Assembly: GCF_005049285.1 (NCBI RefSeq)
Contig: NZ_SOSC01000009.1
Coordinates: 62,001 to 126,000, forward strand
From: Halorientalis salina
Lineage (GTDB): Archaea; Halobacteriota; Halobacteria; Halobacteriales; Haloarculaceae
Direction of reading: 5' to 3'
Length of the DNA stretch: 64,000 nt
Shown here: in pieces, positions 47,917 to 56,690 of the stretch
How the letters are laid out: each line of letters starts with the position of its first letter
Numbering within the stretch: position 1 is the first letter of the stretch
The notes under the pieces: generated by a model
The model's input: only the letters and a program-made list of their open reading frames with translations
Database searches by the model: none
Told to the model about the DNA's origin: nothing
Position numbers and translations under genes: made by a program

Positions 47917-48504
47917 ATGGTGTCACACGCAACACAGGCGGTGCGCGAGCAGTCGCGGGTACTGCTCCTCGCATCGCCGACCGAAATCGACGAGAGTGGG
48001 CTGTGTCTCGACACGCTGTCGACGGAGACGGCCCGGGACCAGCACGTACTGACGATCGCATACGACCGGCGAACGACCGAAATGGTCGAGGGGTGGCTCG
48101 ATCACACCGACGAGTTACCGGCGTCGTTGGCTGTCATCTGTCCCGAGAGCCGAGCGACGGCCGACCGGGACTTGCCCGAGGGCGTTTACGAAACGCACGT
48201 CGCCCCGGGTGATCTGACCGGGGTCGGCATCGCCGTCTCGCGATATCTCGACCGCTGGGCCGAGGACGAGCGAGCCGTCACCGGGTGTGTGGACTCGCTG
48301 ACGGCGATGCTACAGTACGCGGACACGGAACGGGTGTTCCGGTTCCTGCACACGCTCACCGGTCGGTTTCTTGCCGCCGGTGCGAGCGTCCACGTCCATC
48401 TGGACCCGGCGACACAGGACGACCGGACGATCGCGACGCTGTCGACGCTGTTCGATTCGGTCGTCCGCCGCGACGGCGACGAGTGGGTCGTCGACCAGTC
48501 CTGA
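47917..48504 (+). CDS. RecA-superfamily-like protein without P-loop (DUF7504-like)
   Basis: 195 residues from ATG 47917 (GTG 47887 is possible). Strand/helix order resembles KaiC/RecA-type ATPases (RVLLLASP; VLTIAYDRR; SLAVICPESR; the DSLTAMLQYADTERVFRFLHTL signature), but no Walker A motif is present. Similar proteins in haloarchaea have been called DUF7504 and are thought to be regulatory. It is followed after 68 bases by metG. Confidence 0.75.
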   Translation: MVSHATQAVREQSRVLLLASPTEIDESGLCLDTLSTETARDQHVLTIAYDRRTTEMVEGWLDHTDELPASLAVICPESRATADRDLPEGVYETHVAPGDLTGVGIAVSRYLDRWAEDERAVTGCVDSLTAMLQYADTERVFRFLHTLTGRFLAAGASVHVHLDPATQDDRTIATLSTLFDSVVRRDGDEWVVDQS

Positions 48505-48572
48505 GATCCGTGCGGCGGGCGACCGGGCGAAACCAGCGGGTTTTAGGTCCGCATGACGGTACGAAGAGACAC

Positions 48573-50681
48573 ATGAGCCACGAGGCATTTCCGACGGACA
48601 ATCCCGCGGTGGTGACGGTGGGGTTGCCCTACGCCAACGGTGACCTCCACGTCGGCCACCTGCGGGGCTACGTCACCGGCGACACGGTCGCCCGCGCGCT
48701 CCGCCGCGTCGGCCAGCAGACCGCCTTCGTCTGCGGGTCCGACATGCACGGGACGCCCATCGCCGTCAACGCCGCCAAGGAGGGCGTTTCCCCCGAGGCG
48801 TTCGCCCTGGAGTACCACGAGGAGTACGCCGAGACGTTCCCGAAATTCAACGTCGAGTTCGACAACTACGGCCACACCCACGACGAGACCAACGTCGAAA
48901 CCACCCAGGAGTTCGTCCGGTCGTGGATCGACGGGGACCACGTCGTCGAGAAGGAGATCCAGGTCGCCTACGACCCGGCGGACGACCAGTGGCTGCCCGA
49001 CCGCCTCGTCGAGGGGACCTGCCCGTACTGCGGCGAGGACGCCCGCGGCGACGAGTGCGACGAGGGCTGTCAGCGCCACCTCGAACCCGGCGAAGTCGAA
49101 GACCCCGTCTCGACGCTGTCGGGCAACCCCGCCGAGTACCGCGAGCGCGAGCACAAGTTCCTGCGGCTCTCGGATTTCCAGGACTACCTCCAGGCGTTCA
49201 TCGACCGCATGGATGGGACGGACAACGCGAAGAACCAGCCCCGCGAGTGGATCGAGGGCGAGTTGCAGGACCTCTGTATCACGCGCGATATGGACTGGGG
49301 GATCGATTATCCGGGTGAAGACGGCGAGGGAGAGGAAGACCTCGTCCTCTACGTCTGGGTCGACGCCCCCATCGAGTACGTCTCCTCGACCAAGCAGTAC
49401 ACCGACCGCGTCGGCGAGGACGCCTTTGACTGGGAAGAGGTCTGGACAGTCGACGACGAGGACGAACTGACGGGCGAGGACAACGGCGAGATCGTCCACG
49501 TCATCGGCCGGGACATCATCCAGCACCACGCCGTGTTCTGGCCCGCAATGTTACGCGGTGCCGGCTACAACGAACCCCGGGCCATCCTGGCGACGGGCTT
49601 CGTCGGCATCGACGGAAAGGCCCTCTCGACCTCCCGGAACCGGGCAGTGTGGGCCGACGAGTATCTCGACGAGGGGTTCCACCCGGACCTGTTCCGGTAC
49701 TACATGATCAACGGCAGCGGCATGGAGACCGACGTAGACTTCTCGTGGGACCGCTTCGCCGAGCGGGTCAACGGCGAACTCGTCGGCAACCTCGGGAACT
49801 TCTGTTACCGCTCGCTGCTCTTTGCCGAACGCAACTACGACGGTACGCCGGACGCCGACGTGAGCGACGACGTTCGCGAGCGCATCGAGGACGCCATCGA
49901 CGAGTTCGAGGCCGCGCTCAACGAGTACCGGGTCCGCGACGTGGGCGCGGTCCCCATCGAGTTGGCCGACTACGGTAACGAGTACATCCAGCGCAACGAG
50001 CCCTGGAAGCTCACCGACGACGACCCCGAGCGAGCGGCCCAGGTCATCCGCGACTGCGTCCAGATCGCGAAGGCCATCGCCGTGTTGATGCAGCCGGTCA
50101 TGCCCGAGAAGGCCGACGCGCTGTGGGCCCAGCTCGGTGAGGACGGCTCCGTCGAAGACGCTCGACTCGACGAGGCGCTCGACGCGCCGCCCGCGACCTT
50201 CGACGAGCCCGAGGAACTGTTCGGCCAGATCGAGGACGAACGCATCGAGGAACTGAACGAGAAACTCGCCGAGCGCGTCGAGGAAGCGACGGAGGACGGC
50301 GAGGACGATGCGGAAGAGGCTAACGAGGATACCATGGACTTCGAACCGGAATCACTGACCGACGAGCGGATCAGCTTCGACGACTTCGGCGACCTCGACA
50401 TGCGCGTCGGGGAAATCGAGACCGCAGAGCCCATCGAGGACTCGGACAAACTCGCGCGGCTGGAAGTCGACATCGGCGTCGAGACGCGACAGGTCGTCGC
50501 CGGCATCAAACAGCTCCACGACCTGGCGGAACTGCCGGGGACGCGGGTCGTGCTGCTGGCCAACATGGAGAAAGCCGAGCTGTTCGGCGTCGAATCCAAC
50601 GGCATGGTCCTGGCCGCCGGCGACGAGGCCGACCTGCTGACGACCCACGGCGACGCGCCGCTGGGCTCGAAGATCCAGTAG
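48573..50681 (+). CDS. metG: Methionyl-tRNA synthetase
   Basis: 702 residues starting MSHEAFPTDN. HIGH-type motif HVGH at about 29-32, zinc knuckle CPYCGED...CDEGC at about 150-168, KALSTS (KMSKS-like) at about 349-354, helical anticodon domain to about 540, and a C-terminal EMAPII-like tRNA-binding domain (FDDFGDLDMRVGEIETAEPI, about 600-702) that is found in many archaeal versions. A very acidic linker (about 575-600) joins them. TTTTAGG at 48540-48546 is about 30 nt before the ATG, suggesting a leaderless transcript. Confidence 0.96.
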   Translation: MSHEAFPTDNPAVVTVGLPYANGDLHVGHLRGYVTGDTVARALRRVGQQTAFVCGSDMHGTPIAVNAAKEGVSPEAFALEYHEEYAETFPKFNVEFDNYGHTHDETNVETTQEFVRSWIDGDHVVEKEIQVAYDPADDQWLPDRLVEGTCPYCGEDARGDECDEGCQRHLEPGEVEDPVSTLSGNPAEYREREHKFLRLSDFQDYLQAFIDRMDGTDNAKNQPREWIEGELQDLCITRDMDWGIDYPGEDGEGEEDLVLYVWVDAPIEYVSSTKQYTDRVGEDAFDWEEVWTVDDEDELTGEDNGEIVHVIGRDIIQHHAVFWPAMLRGAGYNEPRAILATGFVGIDGKALSTSRNRAVWADEYLDEGFHPDLFRYYMINGSGMETDVDFSWDRFAERVNGELVGNLGNFCYRSLLFAERNYDGTPDADVSDDVRERIEDAIDEFEAALNEYRVRDVGAVPIELADYGNEYIQRNEPWKLTDDDPERAAQVIRDCVQIAKAIAVLMQPVMPEKADALWAQLGEDGSVEDARLDEALDAPPATFDEPEELFGQIEDERIEELNEKLAERVEEATEDGEDDAEEANEDTMDFEPESLTDERISFDDFGDLDMRVGEIETAEPIEDSDKLARLEVDIGVETRQVVAGIKQLHDLAELPGTRVVLLANMEKAELFGVESNGMVLAAGDEADLLTTHGDAPLGSKIQ

Positions 50682-50724
50682 CTCCAGCCGTGGGCTTTTG
50701 GTCGTGAGGACCGTACCGTGAGAC

Positions 50725-51003
50725 ATGACTGACGACGAGGACGGGTGGCGCTACTCGGTCGACGACTTCCCGGACGACGACACGGCGGAGTCGACACCCG
50801 AGACCAGTTCGACTGCCGACGAGTCCAGTGACGGGACCGATCCCGAGGCGGACGACGAGTCGAACGGCAACGTCGCCGGCCACATCGGCGGCGTGGACGA
50901 CGAACTCGTACCCGGGACGCCGACGCTGGAGAACGCCGCTTTCGTGGCGCTGGGTGCGGTCGCGACGGTTCTCTTTTTCCTGGTAGTCGCGGGCGTTATC
51001 TGA
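50725..51003 (+). CDS. Single-pass membrane protein (DUF7312-like)
   Basis: 92 residues. The first 65 are acidic and disordered (Ser/Asp/Glu-rich), followed by TPTLENAAFVALGAVATVLFFLVVAGVI, one membrane helix at the C-terminus. Function unknown. The gene lies 43 bases after metG and 67 before the NfeD gene; a tail-anchored orientation is inferred. Confidence 0.75.
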   Translation: MTDDEDGWRYSVDDFPDDDTAESTPETSSTADESSDGTDPEADDESNGNVAGHIGGVDDELVPGTPTLENAAFVALGAVATVLFFLVVAGVI

Positions 51004-51070
51004 GGGAGTTGGAGCGGCGTGACGGGGTCCAACCCCGAAGCTTAACCCCGGGGCACACCTAGCTGGGAGT

Positions 51071-51640
51071 ATGGCAGAGTCCGTTCTCGGAGAGAGCCTC
51101 TCACTCCTGCTCGTGGTCGCGGGGGCGCTGTTAGTCATCGGCGAGGCCCTCGCGCCGGGTGCTCACTTCATCGTTCTCGGCGTCGCCCTGCTGGTCGCCG
51201 GACTCGCCGGCCTGTTCCTCCCGACGGGACTGGGGATCTTCGCCCCGCTGATACTGGCCGCGATCGTCCTCGTCGTCGGGGGCATCACCCTGTACGGCTA
51301 CCGCCAGTTCGACTTCTACGGCGGGAAGGGGTCCGGCCAGACGAGCGACTCCGATTCGCTGCGCGGGAAGACCGGCCGCGTCACCGAGCGCGTCACCGAG
51401 ACGGGCGGCGAGGTGAAACTCGACGGCGGCGGGTTCAACCCCCACTACCGGGCGCGCTGTGTCGACGGCGAAATCGGCGAAGACACCGAAGTCATCGTCA
51501 TCGACCCCGGCGGCGGCAACATCGTCACCGTCGAGGCCATCGACGACATCGAGGACGACATCGACCGCGAACTCGCCCGCGAGAGCACGCAAACGACCGA
51601 CACCGAATCGGCGAGCGAACGCGATCCCGACGCCGCCTGA
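51071..51640 (+). CDS. NfeD-family membrane protein
   Basis: 189 residues. Three to four hydrophobic helices in the first 80 residues (SLLLVVAGALLVIGEALAPG...), then a C-terminal OB-like domain (LRGKTGRVTERVTETGG...) ending with an acidic tail. NfeD proteins pair with SPFH/stomatin proteins in membrane-domain quality control, and the partner is encoded at 52198. The two genes are separated by 557 bases holding a small ORF with its own promoter, which is unusual. Confidence 0.88.
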   Translation: MAESVLGESLSLLLVVAGALLVIGEALAPGAHFIVLGVALLVAGLAGLFLPTGLGIFAPLILAAIVLVVGGITLYGYRQFDFYGGKGSGQTSDSDSLRGKTGRVTERVTETGGEVKLDGGGFNPHYRARCVDGEIGEDTEVIVIDPGGGNIVTVEAIDDIEDDIDRELARESTQTTDTESASERDPDAA

Positions 51641-51731
51641 TCCGACGCCCGTTTTCCCGAGACGAGTCGCGTGATACCCGTCCAGTCGCCACTATCCTCG
51701 TTCGTTTTCTCGATTGCAGCAGAACAGACCA

Positions 51732-51737
51732 TTTTTT
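51732..51737 (+). terminator. T6 run downstream of the NfeD gene
   Basis: TTTTTT about 92 bases after the stop, in an AT-richer stretch; plausible intrinsic terminator. Confidence 0.4.
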
Positions 51738-51790
51738 GCTACAAACGGACACAATCACGCAGTTGCTAAAGACGCACGTATGCTAACAGT

Positions 51791-51823
51791 GGGTATTAAT
51801 TCCCTTATACCCAACTTTTATTA
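51791..51823 (+). promoter_or_regulatory. Palindrome abutting the TATA box of the small ORF
   Basis: GGGTAT (51791-51796) and ATACCC (51807-51812) are exact inverted repeats with a 10-nt spacer, immediately followed by CTTTTATTA (51815-51823), a TATA box about 27 nt upstream of the ATG at 51851. This is the layout of a repressible haloarchaeal promoter. Confidence 0.55.
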
Positions 51824-51850
51824 CCCACTCTGCCCATACGTGTAGATGTA

Positions 51851-51979
51851 ATGTCCAACCGACTACGGTCGTACAGTGATCGAGGTACTTTCCACGACGC
51901 TCGTCCAGCAATGGACGGCTCGGCCGGAAAGCAAGTACTGAAACGAGCGGGGCCGACGCCCGCACCGACGGGGTGGTAG
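51851..51979 (+). CDS. Small ORF of 42 codons with regulated promoter
   Basis: 42 residues, starting MSNRLRSYSD and ending APTGW. It is basic, Gly/Pro/Arg-rich, unlike normal acidic haloarchaeal proteins, and I do not recognise it. Its support is the promoter: TATA box at the right distance and an adjacent palindrome. It may encode a small protein or mark a non-coding RNA. Confidence 0.45.
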   Translation: MSNRLRSYSDRGTFHDARPAMDGSAGKQVLKRAGPTPAPTGW

Positions 51980-52197
51980 TACGGGACGAGCATCCGGCTC
52001 TTGGCTCCGGGTCAGCGAACGCTGACATGACGTGGCTGTTCACCACTGGTGTCGATTAGCGGTTTCGTTGCCTGCAACCATGGCGGGTCGGCTGGTGTGT
52101 CCGACTCGCCGACTCTCCTTGCCCTCGTCCCCAACCACTTGGCGAGGAGGGGATTCCTACCGAACCCTTTTCTGTCGGTCGCACTAAACTCGAAACA

Positions 52198-53382
52198 ATG
52201 CTCCCCGTGACACCACTGCAGACGGGCGGTCCGATCGGGTTGGTCGTCATCATCCTGCTCCTGATCGCGATCGTTACCGTATACAAGATGGTCGAGATCG
52301 TCGACGCGACCGAGAAGCGAGCGTTGACGGTCTTCGGCGAGTACCGCAAACTGCTCGAACCGGGCATCAGTTTCGTGCCGCCGTTCGTCTCCCGCACCCA
52401 CACCTTCGACATGCGGACCCAGACGCTCGACGTCCCGCGCCAGGAAGCGATCACGCGGGACAACTCCCCCGTCACCGCCGACGCCGTCGTCTATATCAAG
52501 GTGATGGACGCCAAGAAGGCCTTTCTCGAAGTCGACGACTACAAGCGCGCCGTCTCGAACCTCGCCCAGACCACCCTCCGTGCCGTCCTGGGCGACATGG
52601 AACTGGACGACACGCTCAACAAACGCCAGGAAATCAACGCGCGCATCCGCAAGGAACTCGACGAACCCACCGACGAGTGGGGCGTCCGCGTCGAAAGCGT
52701 CGAAGTTCGCGAGGTCAACCCCTCCCAGGACGTCCAGCAGGCCATGGAGCAACAGACCTCCGCCGAGCGCCGCCGCCGTGCGATGATCCTCGAAGCGCAG
52801 GGTGAACGCCGCTCCGCCGTCGAGACCGCCGAAGGTGACAAGCAGTCCAACATCATCCGCGCGCAGGGTGAAAAGCAGAGCCAGATCCTCGAAGCGCAGG
52901 GTGACGCCATCTCGACGGTCCTCCGGGCGAAATCCGCCGAATCGATGGGCGAACGCGCCGTCATCGAGAAGGGGATGGAGACGCTCTCGGAGATCGGTCA
53001 GGGCGAGTCGACGACGTTCGTCCTCCCCCAGGAGCTGTCCTCGCTGGTGGGTCGGTACGGCAAACACCTCACCGGCAGCGACGTCAAATCCGACGGCGAG
53101 AGCCTCGACAGCCTCGACTTCGACTCCGAGACCCGCGAGATGCTCGGCCTCGACGACATCGAGGAGATCCTCGGCCAGATCGACCAGGAGGCCGAGGTCG
53201 ACGTCGAAGCCATGGAGGAGGAGGCGCAGGCGATCAAGGCCGGCGAGGACCCGGCGGACATCAAAGACCCCGACGAGGTCATCGAGGAGATGGACGCGGA
53301 CATGGAGTCGCCGGACGACGCCGGATCGGGCGACGCGAGCGGTAACACCGGTGGTTCGGACGGGCAGTCGAGCGGCAAGTAA
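52198..53382 (+). CDS. SPFH/stomatin-family protein
   Basis: 394 residues. One N-terminal membrane helix (IGLVVIILLLIAIVTVYKMVE), then the SPFH domain (about 30-190; DVPRQEAITRDNSPVTADAVVYIKV), a coiled-coil-rich middle with the repeat GEKQ/GDKQ and a long acidic C-terminal half (about 290-394) that is low-complexity. Archaeal stomatins form ring-like membrane assemblies with NfeD proteases; the partner gene at 51071 supports that, although ours lacks the protease domain. A TTTTCTG stretch precedes the ATG. Confidence 0.9.
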   Translation: MLPVTPLQTGGPIGLVVIILLLIAIVTVYKMVEIVDATEKRALTVFGEYRKLLEPGISFVPPFVSRTHTFDMRTQTLDVPRQEAITRDNSPVTADAVVYIKVMDAKKAFLEVDDYKRAVSNLAQTTLRAVLGDMELDDTLNKRQEINARIRKELDEPTDEWGVRVESVEVREVNPSQDVQQAMEQQTSAERRRRAMILEAQGERRSAVETAEGDKQSNIIRAQGEKQSQILEAQGDAISTVLRAKSAESMGERAVIEKGMETLSEIGQGESTTFVLPQELSSLVGRYGKHLTGSDVKSDGESLDSLDFDSETREMLGLDDIEEILGQIDQEAEVDVEAMEEEAQAIKAGEDPADIKDPDEVIEEMDADMESPDDAGSGDASGNTGGSDGQSSGK

Positions 53383-53437
53383 CGGGTAGCGATCCGTAGC
53401 CGAAGCGGTTTTACCGTTCTCTACGTTACAGGTAGCT

Positions 53438-54052
53438 ATGGTAGAGGAGGGGGTGGACGAGTCCAAGCGGTCGACGCTCCGTCGCTTCGCCGCCATCGGT
53501 GCCGCGGGGCCGCTCTCGACGTTCCGGTCGAGCGACGACGCCGAAGCGGAGAGCGACACCCGCGACGCGCTGGCGGGCTACATCGCCGCGACGCCCGGCG
53601 CACACTTCTCGAAGATTCGTGACGACCTGCAACTGGGCACCGGCGAGACCCAGCATCACCTGCGACGGCTCCGTCGCGAGGACGCCATCGAGACGCGAAA
53701 GGACGGCGACTACAGCCGGTTTTTCCCGGCTGGCCGGTTCTCGGCGTTCGAACAGGTGGCGCTCGGATACCTGCGACGCGAGACGCCCCGCGGGATGCTC
53801 ATCACGCTCCTCCGGACCCCCGACGTGACGGGGGCCGAACTCGCCGACGAAGTCGGCGTCTCCGCACCCACGATCAGCAACTACGCCGGCGAGTTGGCGG
53901 ACGCGGGCCTGCTGACCAAAGAGGACGGCTACACCGTCGAGAACCCCGAAGTTGTCCTGCTCTTGCTGGTTCGGTACGCCGACTCTTTCGACGCCGACAC
54001 CACCGAACTGGCCGCCGACGCCGCCGATTTACTCCAGTACGAGCCCCGATAG
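53438..54052 (+). CDS. Double winged-helix transcriptional regulator
   Basis: 204 residues. Two winged-helix segments are visible: about 50-110 (ATPGAHFSKIRDDLQLGTGETQHHLRRLR) and about 135-180 (DEVGVSAPTISNYAGELADAGLLTKEDG). The first 30 residues (KRSTLRRFAAIGAAG) look like a Tat signal but are probably just basic and Ala-rich; the domains that follow are intracellular. Target unknown. TTTTACC near 53410 is a plausible TATA. Confidence 0.85.
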   Translation: MVEEGVDESKRSTLRRFAAIGAAGPLSTFRSSDDAEAESDTRDALAGYIAATPGAHFSKIRDDLQLGTGETQHHLRRLRREDAIETRKDGDYSRFFPAGRFSAFEQVALGYLRRETPRGMLITLLRTPDVTGAELADEVGVSAPTISNYAGELADAGLLTKEDGYTVENPEVVLLLLVRYADSFDADTTELAADAADLLQYEPR

Positions 54053-54180
54053 AGTCGGAGAGAACCAGTTCGCAGCCGGCTGTCCAGACCGGTCGGAACA
54101 GTGAAGAAAACGCCCTGGGCGACACCTGTCAGTGGTAAACAGTTCTATCCGACCCCACAGTCGGCGAGAAGAGAGCGCCG

Positions 54181-54435
54181 TTACGCCGTGACTTTCCAGG
54201 TCGTCGACGAGGAGTAGCCCCACTTTTCCACGTCGATGTCGAACTCGCCGTTCCGGATGGCGGGCATGTTGGTGCCGACCTCCTTGGCGGACATGTCGAG
54301 TTCGCTGCCGATGAGGCGCGACTTGAAGTAGGTCTGCTGGTCGGCGTTGGTTCGCAGGTATTCCAGGATGCGCTGTTGTTTCTCGGTGAGCGTCGTCTCC
54401 GATCGCGCGCCGGTCGTCTGTGCTGTCGTGCTCAT
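54181..54435 (-). CDS. Small DNA-binding-like protein (DUF7123-like)
   Basis: 84 residues with a winged-helix pattern (QQRILEYLRTNADQQTYFKSRLIGSELDMSAKEVGTNMPAI). The central AKEVGTN helix could be a recognition helix. Such proteins are common in haloarchaea and of unknown role. Convergent with the regulator at 53438, 129 bases away. No TATA is clear to me. Confidence 0.8.
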   Translation of the reverse strand: MSTTAQTTGARSETTLTEKQQRILEYLRTNADQQTYFKSRLIGSELDMSAKEVGTNMPAIRNGEFDIDVEKWGYSSSTTWKVTA

Positions 54436-54580
54436 ACCTCACTGTATCGGGACCGACCCCTTAGCGGGTTTGGTACGGTGAGTTAATCAACTGCCATCGG
54501 GCGGTTTTCGGGAAAACAGTCACTGCAGAGGGGGTGCCGACGACGCTGCCGGACGACCGTTGGTACGTGCAGGTAACGGA
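54436..54580. other. Intergenic region between the DUF7123-like and TRAM genes
   Basis: No coding sequence. It holds a hairpin GTTTTCGGGAAAAC at 54513-54526 (6-bp stem) that could terminate the TRAM gene on the minus strand, and T-rich flanks. Confidence 0.35.
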
Positions 54581-54979
54581 CTAGACGTCCTCGTCGATGA
54601 TCTCACCGACCGCGAAGTTGGACTTGACCTCGGTGATCTCGACTTTGACGCGCTCGCCGATCTCGGCGTCGGGGACGATGATGACGTACCCGCGCTCGAC
54701 GCGAGCGATGCCGTCGCCCTGCTTGCCGATGTCCTCGATTTCGACGTAGCGGATCTCGCCGGCCTCGACCGGGGGCTGTGGCTCGCCGGACGGCTCTTCG
54801 GGTTCGGCCGCGTCGGTGGTTTCCTCGCGTTCGCTGGCGATGAGTGCGACCCGATAGGTCTCGCCAGGTTCGATGGATCCCGTGTCTACCTCCCGCTGTG
54901 GTACCTCGATGGTGTAGGTGTCGTCGGCGTCGTCGACCTCAGCACTGAACAGACACAGGAGTTTCTCAGAGATTTCCAA
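54581..54979 (-). CDS. TRAM-domain protein
   Basis: 132 residues. Residues about 75-130 form a TRAM beta domain (IRYVEIEDIGKQGDGIARVERGYVIIVP), a small RNA-binding fold also found at the ends of tRNA-modifying enzymes. The first 70 residues are acidic and less regular. Free TRAM proteins in archaea bind RNA and have been called cold-shock-like. Nothing here fixes the target. Confidence 0.88.
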   Translation of the reverse strand: MEISEKLLCLFSAEVDDADDTYTIEVPQREVDTGSIEPGETYRVALIASEREETTDAAEPEEPSGEPQPPVEAGEIRYVEIEDIGKQGDGIARVERGYVIIVPDAEIGERVKVEITEVKSNFAVGEIIDEDV

Positions 54980-55082
54980 GGGTTAGACCTCCATTCGGCG
55001 TCATGGAACCCCTCTATTAAAGAACTTGCCCGTCACTCGCCTGCTCGAACCCGGAACTGGGCCGGCGAGTACCGATATCGAC

Positions 55083-55775
55083 TCACTCGACCGGCGTGCC
55101 GTCGGGTCGCTTCTGCCCCTCCGAATCGTGGACGACGACCTCGCCGGGCCCCGGATCGACCGGCTCGTAGTTGTCCCGCACGGCGATGGCCTCTTCGAGT
55201 TCGCGGATCGCCCGTTCCTTGAGCGCCGCCGCCAGCTCCTCGGCGTCGGACCGGTCGATGTCCCGACCCAGTCCCTCGCACTCGTGGGCGCGAACCATAT
55301 CTTCGCCGTCGACGGCCTCGCCCATCGGCTGGCTGGTCCCGTCGAGGGCGACGGAGAAGGGGTACGTCCGGCAGATGAGCGGCCGGTCGCCGTGGACCGT
55401 ACAGGCTCCGGTTCCAGCCTCGTCCTCGGCGTAGAAGGTGCAGTCACCGCAGTCGTCGGTCTGGAGCGCCCACTCGAAGGTCTCCCCCTCCGGGCCGTCC
55501 TCGCCCTCGGCCAGCCCGTACGGCATCGGGCGGGCGACGTCCCTGAAATCGTATTCCTCGTCTCCCTCCCCAGCCCCCTGCAGCCGACGGATCTCGTCGG
55601 GGAAGACCGTCGCCGTGTGTTCCTCCGTCTCGCCGTCCCCGTCGTCGCCACACTCGACGGCTTTACAGCAGGCCCCACAGCGCGTACACTCGAAGCCGAT
55701 GGCCTCGATGGCGTCGGCGATATCGCTCGCGTCGAGGTCGCGCGCCTCGTCGAGTTCGGCTTCGAGACTCTCCAT
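55083..55775 (-). CDS. YkgJ-family cysteine-cluster protein
   Basis: 230 residues. Cysteines TRCGACC (about 34-41) and DDCGDCTFY...CTVHGDRPLICRTYPF (about 105-125) make the YkgJ/UPF0153 cluster that binds zinc or an iron-sulfur centre. Function is unknown. A long acidic C-terminus follows, rich in Glu. Its upstream 297-base intergenic region is described separately. Confidence 0.88.
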   Translation of the reverse strand: MESLEAELDEARDLDASDIADAIEAIGFECTRCGACCKAVECGDDGDGETEEHTATVFPDEIRRLQGAGEGDEEYDFRDVARPMPYGLAEGEDGPEGETFEWALQTDDCGDCTFYAEDEAGTGACTVHGDRPLICRTYPFSVALDGTSQPMGEAVDGEDMVRAHECEGLGRDIDRSDAEELAAALKERAIRELEEAIAVRDNYEPVDPGPGEVVVHDSEGQKRPDGTPVE

Positions 55776-56072
55776 ACCACGGCTTGTCGACCGCGATGGA
55801 AAAGCGTCGCGTCTAGCCGTCGCCGGTCGGCCCGATCGGCGTGGCCGTCATCGCCGGGCCCTCGGCGCGGACGAGTCCGTCGCTGGCAGTTCCGCCGACA
55901 TCGACGCCCGAACGACGGAGATCGCCCACGGCGAAGCGTGTCAATTTGACTCACAGTCAGTGATCCGTGTCGAGCGAAACAACCTGTCGCGCACGAATCG
56001 CGGCGGTAAACGCGCTACCCGTGGACCGATCGTTGTTCAAGCTTTATTACCTGTCAAGTTGACGTGTCACCC
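55776..56072. promoter_or_regulatory. Intergenic region with two GTCAANTTGAC palindromes
   Basis: No gene. It contains GTCAATTTGAC at 55940-55950 and GTCAAGTTGAC at 56053-56063, both perfect 11-nt palindromes apart from the centre base, 113 bases apart. The second lies between the TATA box (TTTATTA, 56043-56049) and the ATG at 56073, over the expected transcription start, so it could work as an operator. Confidence 0.5.
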
Positions 56073-56690
56073 ATGAGTTCGGAAGATGGTGCGCCAGGGC
56101 AGGGTACCGGACAGCAGACGGGACAGGGACAACCAGGGCAGGCCGGACAGCCGGGACAGCCCGGGCAACCGGGACAGGCCGGACAGCCCGGACAACCGGG
56201 CCAGCCACAGGGTCAACCCGGCGGACAGGCACCCGTCGGTGGGTCCAGTCCGACCGACATCCTGAGCCAGCCGGTGGGTCAGGACGTCATCAAGTACACC
56301 GTCGTCCTCTTCGGCGTCGTCTCGGCCGCGCTCGGACTCGCCGGGATGCTCACGAGCGAGTTGCTGAGCAGTAACCTCTTCGCGAGCGGCGCAGCCAGCA
56401 CGTCCTACAGCGTGATGCTGTTCGCCGGCGGCCCGCTGTTCGCCGCCGTCCTCAGCCTGCAGGGCACCTTCGACGTCGGCCAGACCGTCAAGGAGTCGTA
56501 CGTGCTGGGCTTCGTCAGTGGCGCTGCCGGCCACATCGTTCTCGCGCTCATCGGCGGCGTCTTCGTCGCGATCACGTCGACCAGTTTCCAGTTCGGCGAC
56601 GCGCTCGTCGCCGGCATCCTGATGGCGATCGGGACGGGACTCGTCTCCGTGGCCGTCACGTGGGCCAACGACTGGAGCAACACCGCGTGA
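56073..56690 (+). CDS. Membrane protein with Gln-Pro-Gly repeats
   Basis: 205 residues from ATG 56073. Residues 5-55 are a low-complexity GQPGQ/GQAGQ tract encoded by short tandem DNA repeats (56100-56220). Four to five hydrophobic helices fill the remaining 140 residues (VLFGVVSAALGLAGMLT; YSVMLFAGGPLFAAVL; FVSGAAGHIVLALIGGVFVAI; ALVAGILMAIGTGLVSVAV). Function unknown. Its stop codon TGA is directly followed by the stop of the convergent tnpB, so the insertion abuts it; the last residues are hydrophilic and the C-terminus may have been altered by the insertion. Confidence 0.75.
   Translation: MSSEDGAPGQGTGQQTGQGQPGQAGQPGQPGQPGQAGQPGQPGQPQGQPGGQAPVGGSSPTDILSQPVGQDVIKYTVVLFGVVSAALGLAGMLTSELLSSNLFASGAASTSYSVMLFAGGPLFAAVLSLQGTFDVGQTVKESYVLGFVSGAAGHIVLALIGGVFVAITSTSFQFGDALVAGILMAIGTGLVSVAVTWANDWSNTA

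Noticed and set aside
53438..53530. Tat signal in the double winged-helix regulator
   Set aside because: RRFAAIGAAG resembles a Tat motif, but no adequate hydrophobic core or cleavage site follows, and the rest is DNA-binding.
56100..56220. Short tandem repeats as a satellite or phase-variable locus
   Set aside because: They encode a GQPGQ tract in frame; repeats are imperfect and in multiples of three, so they reflect protein low complexity.
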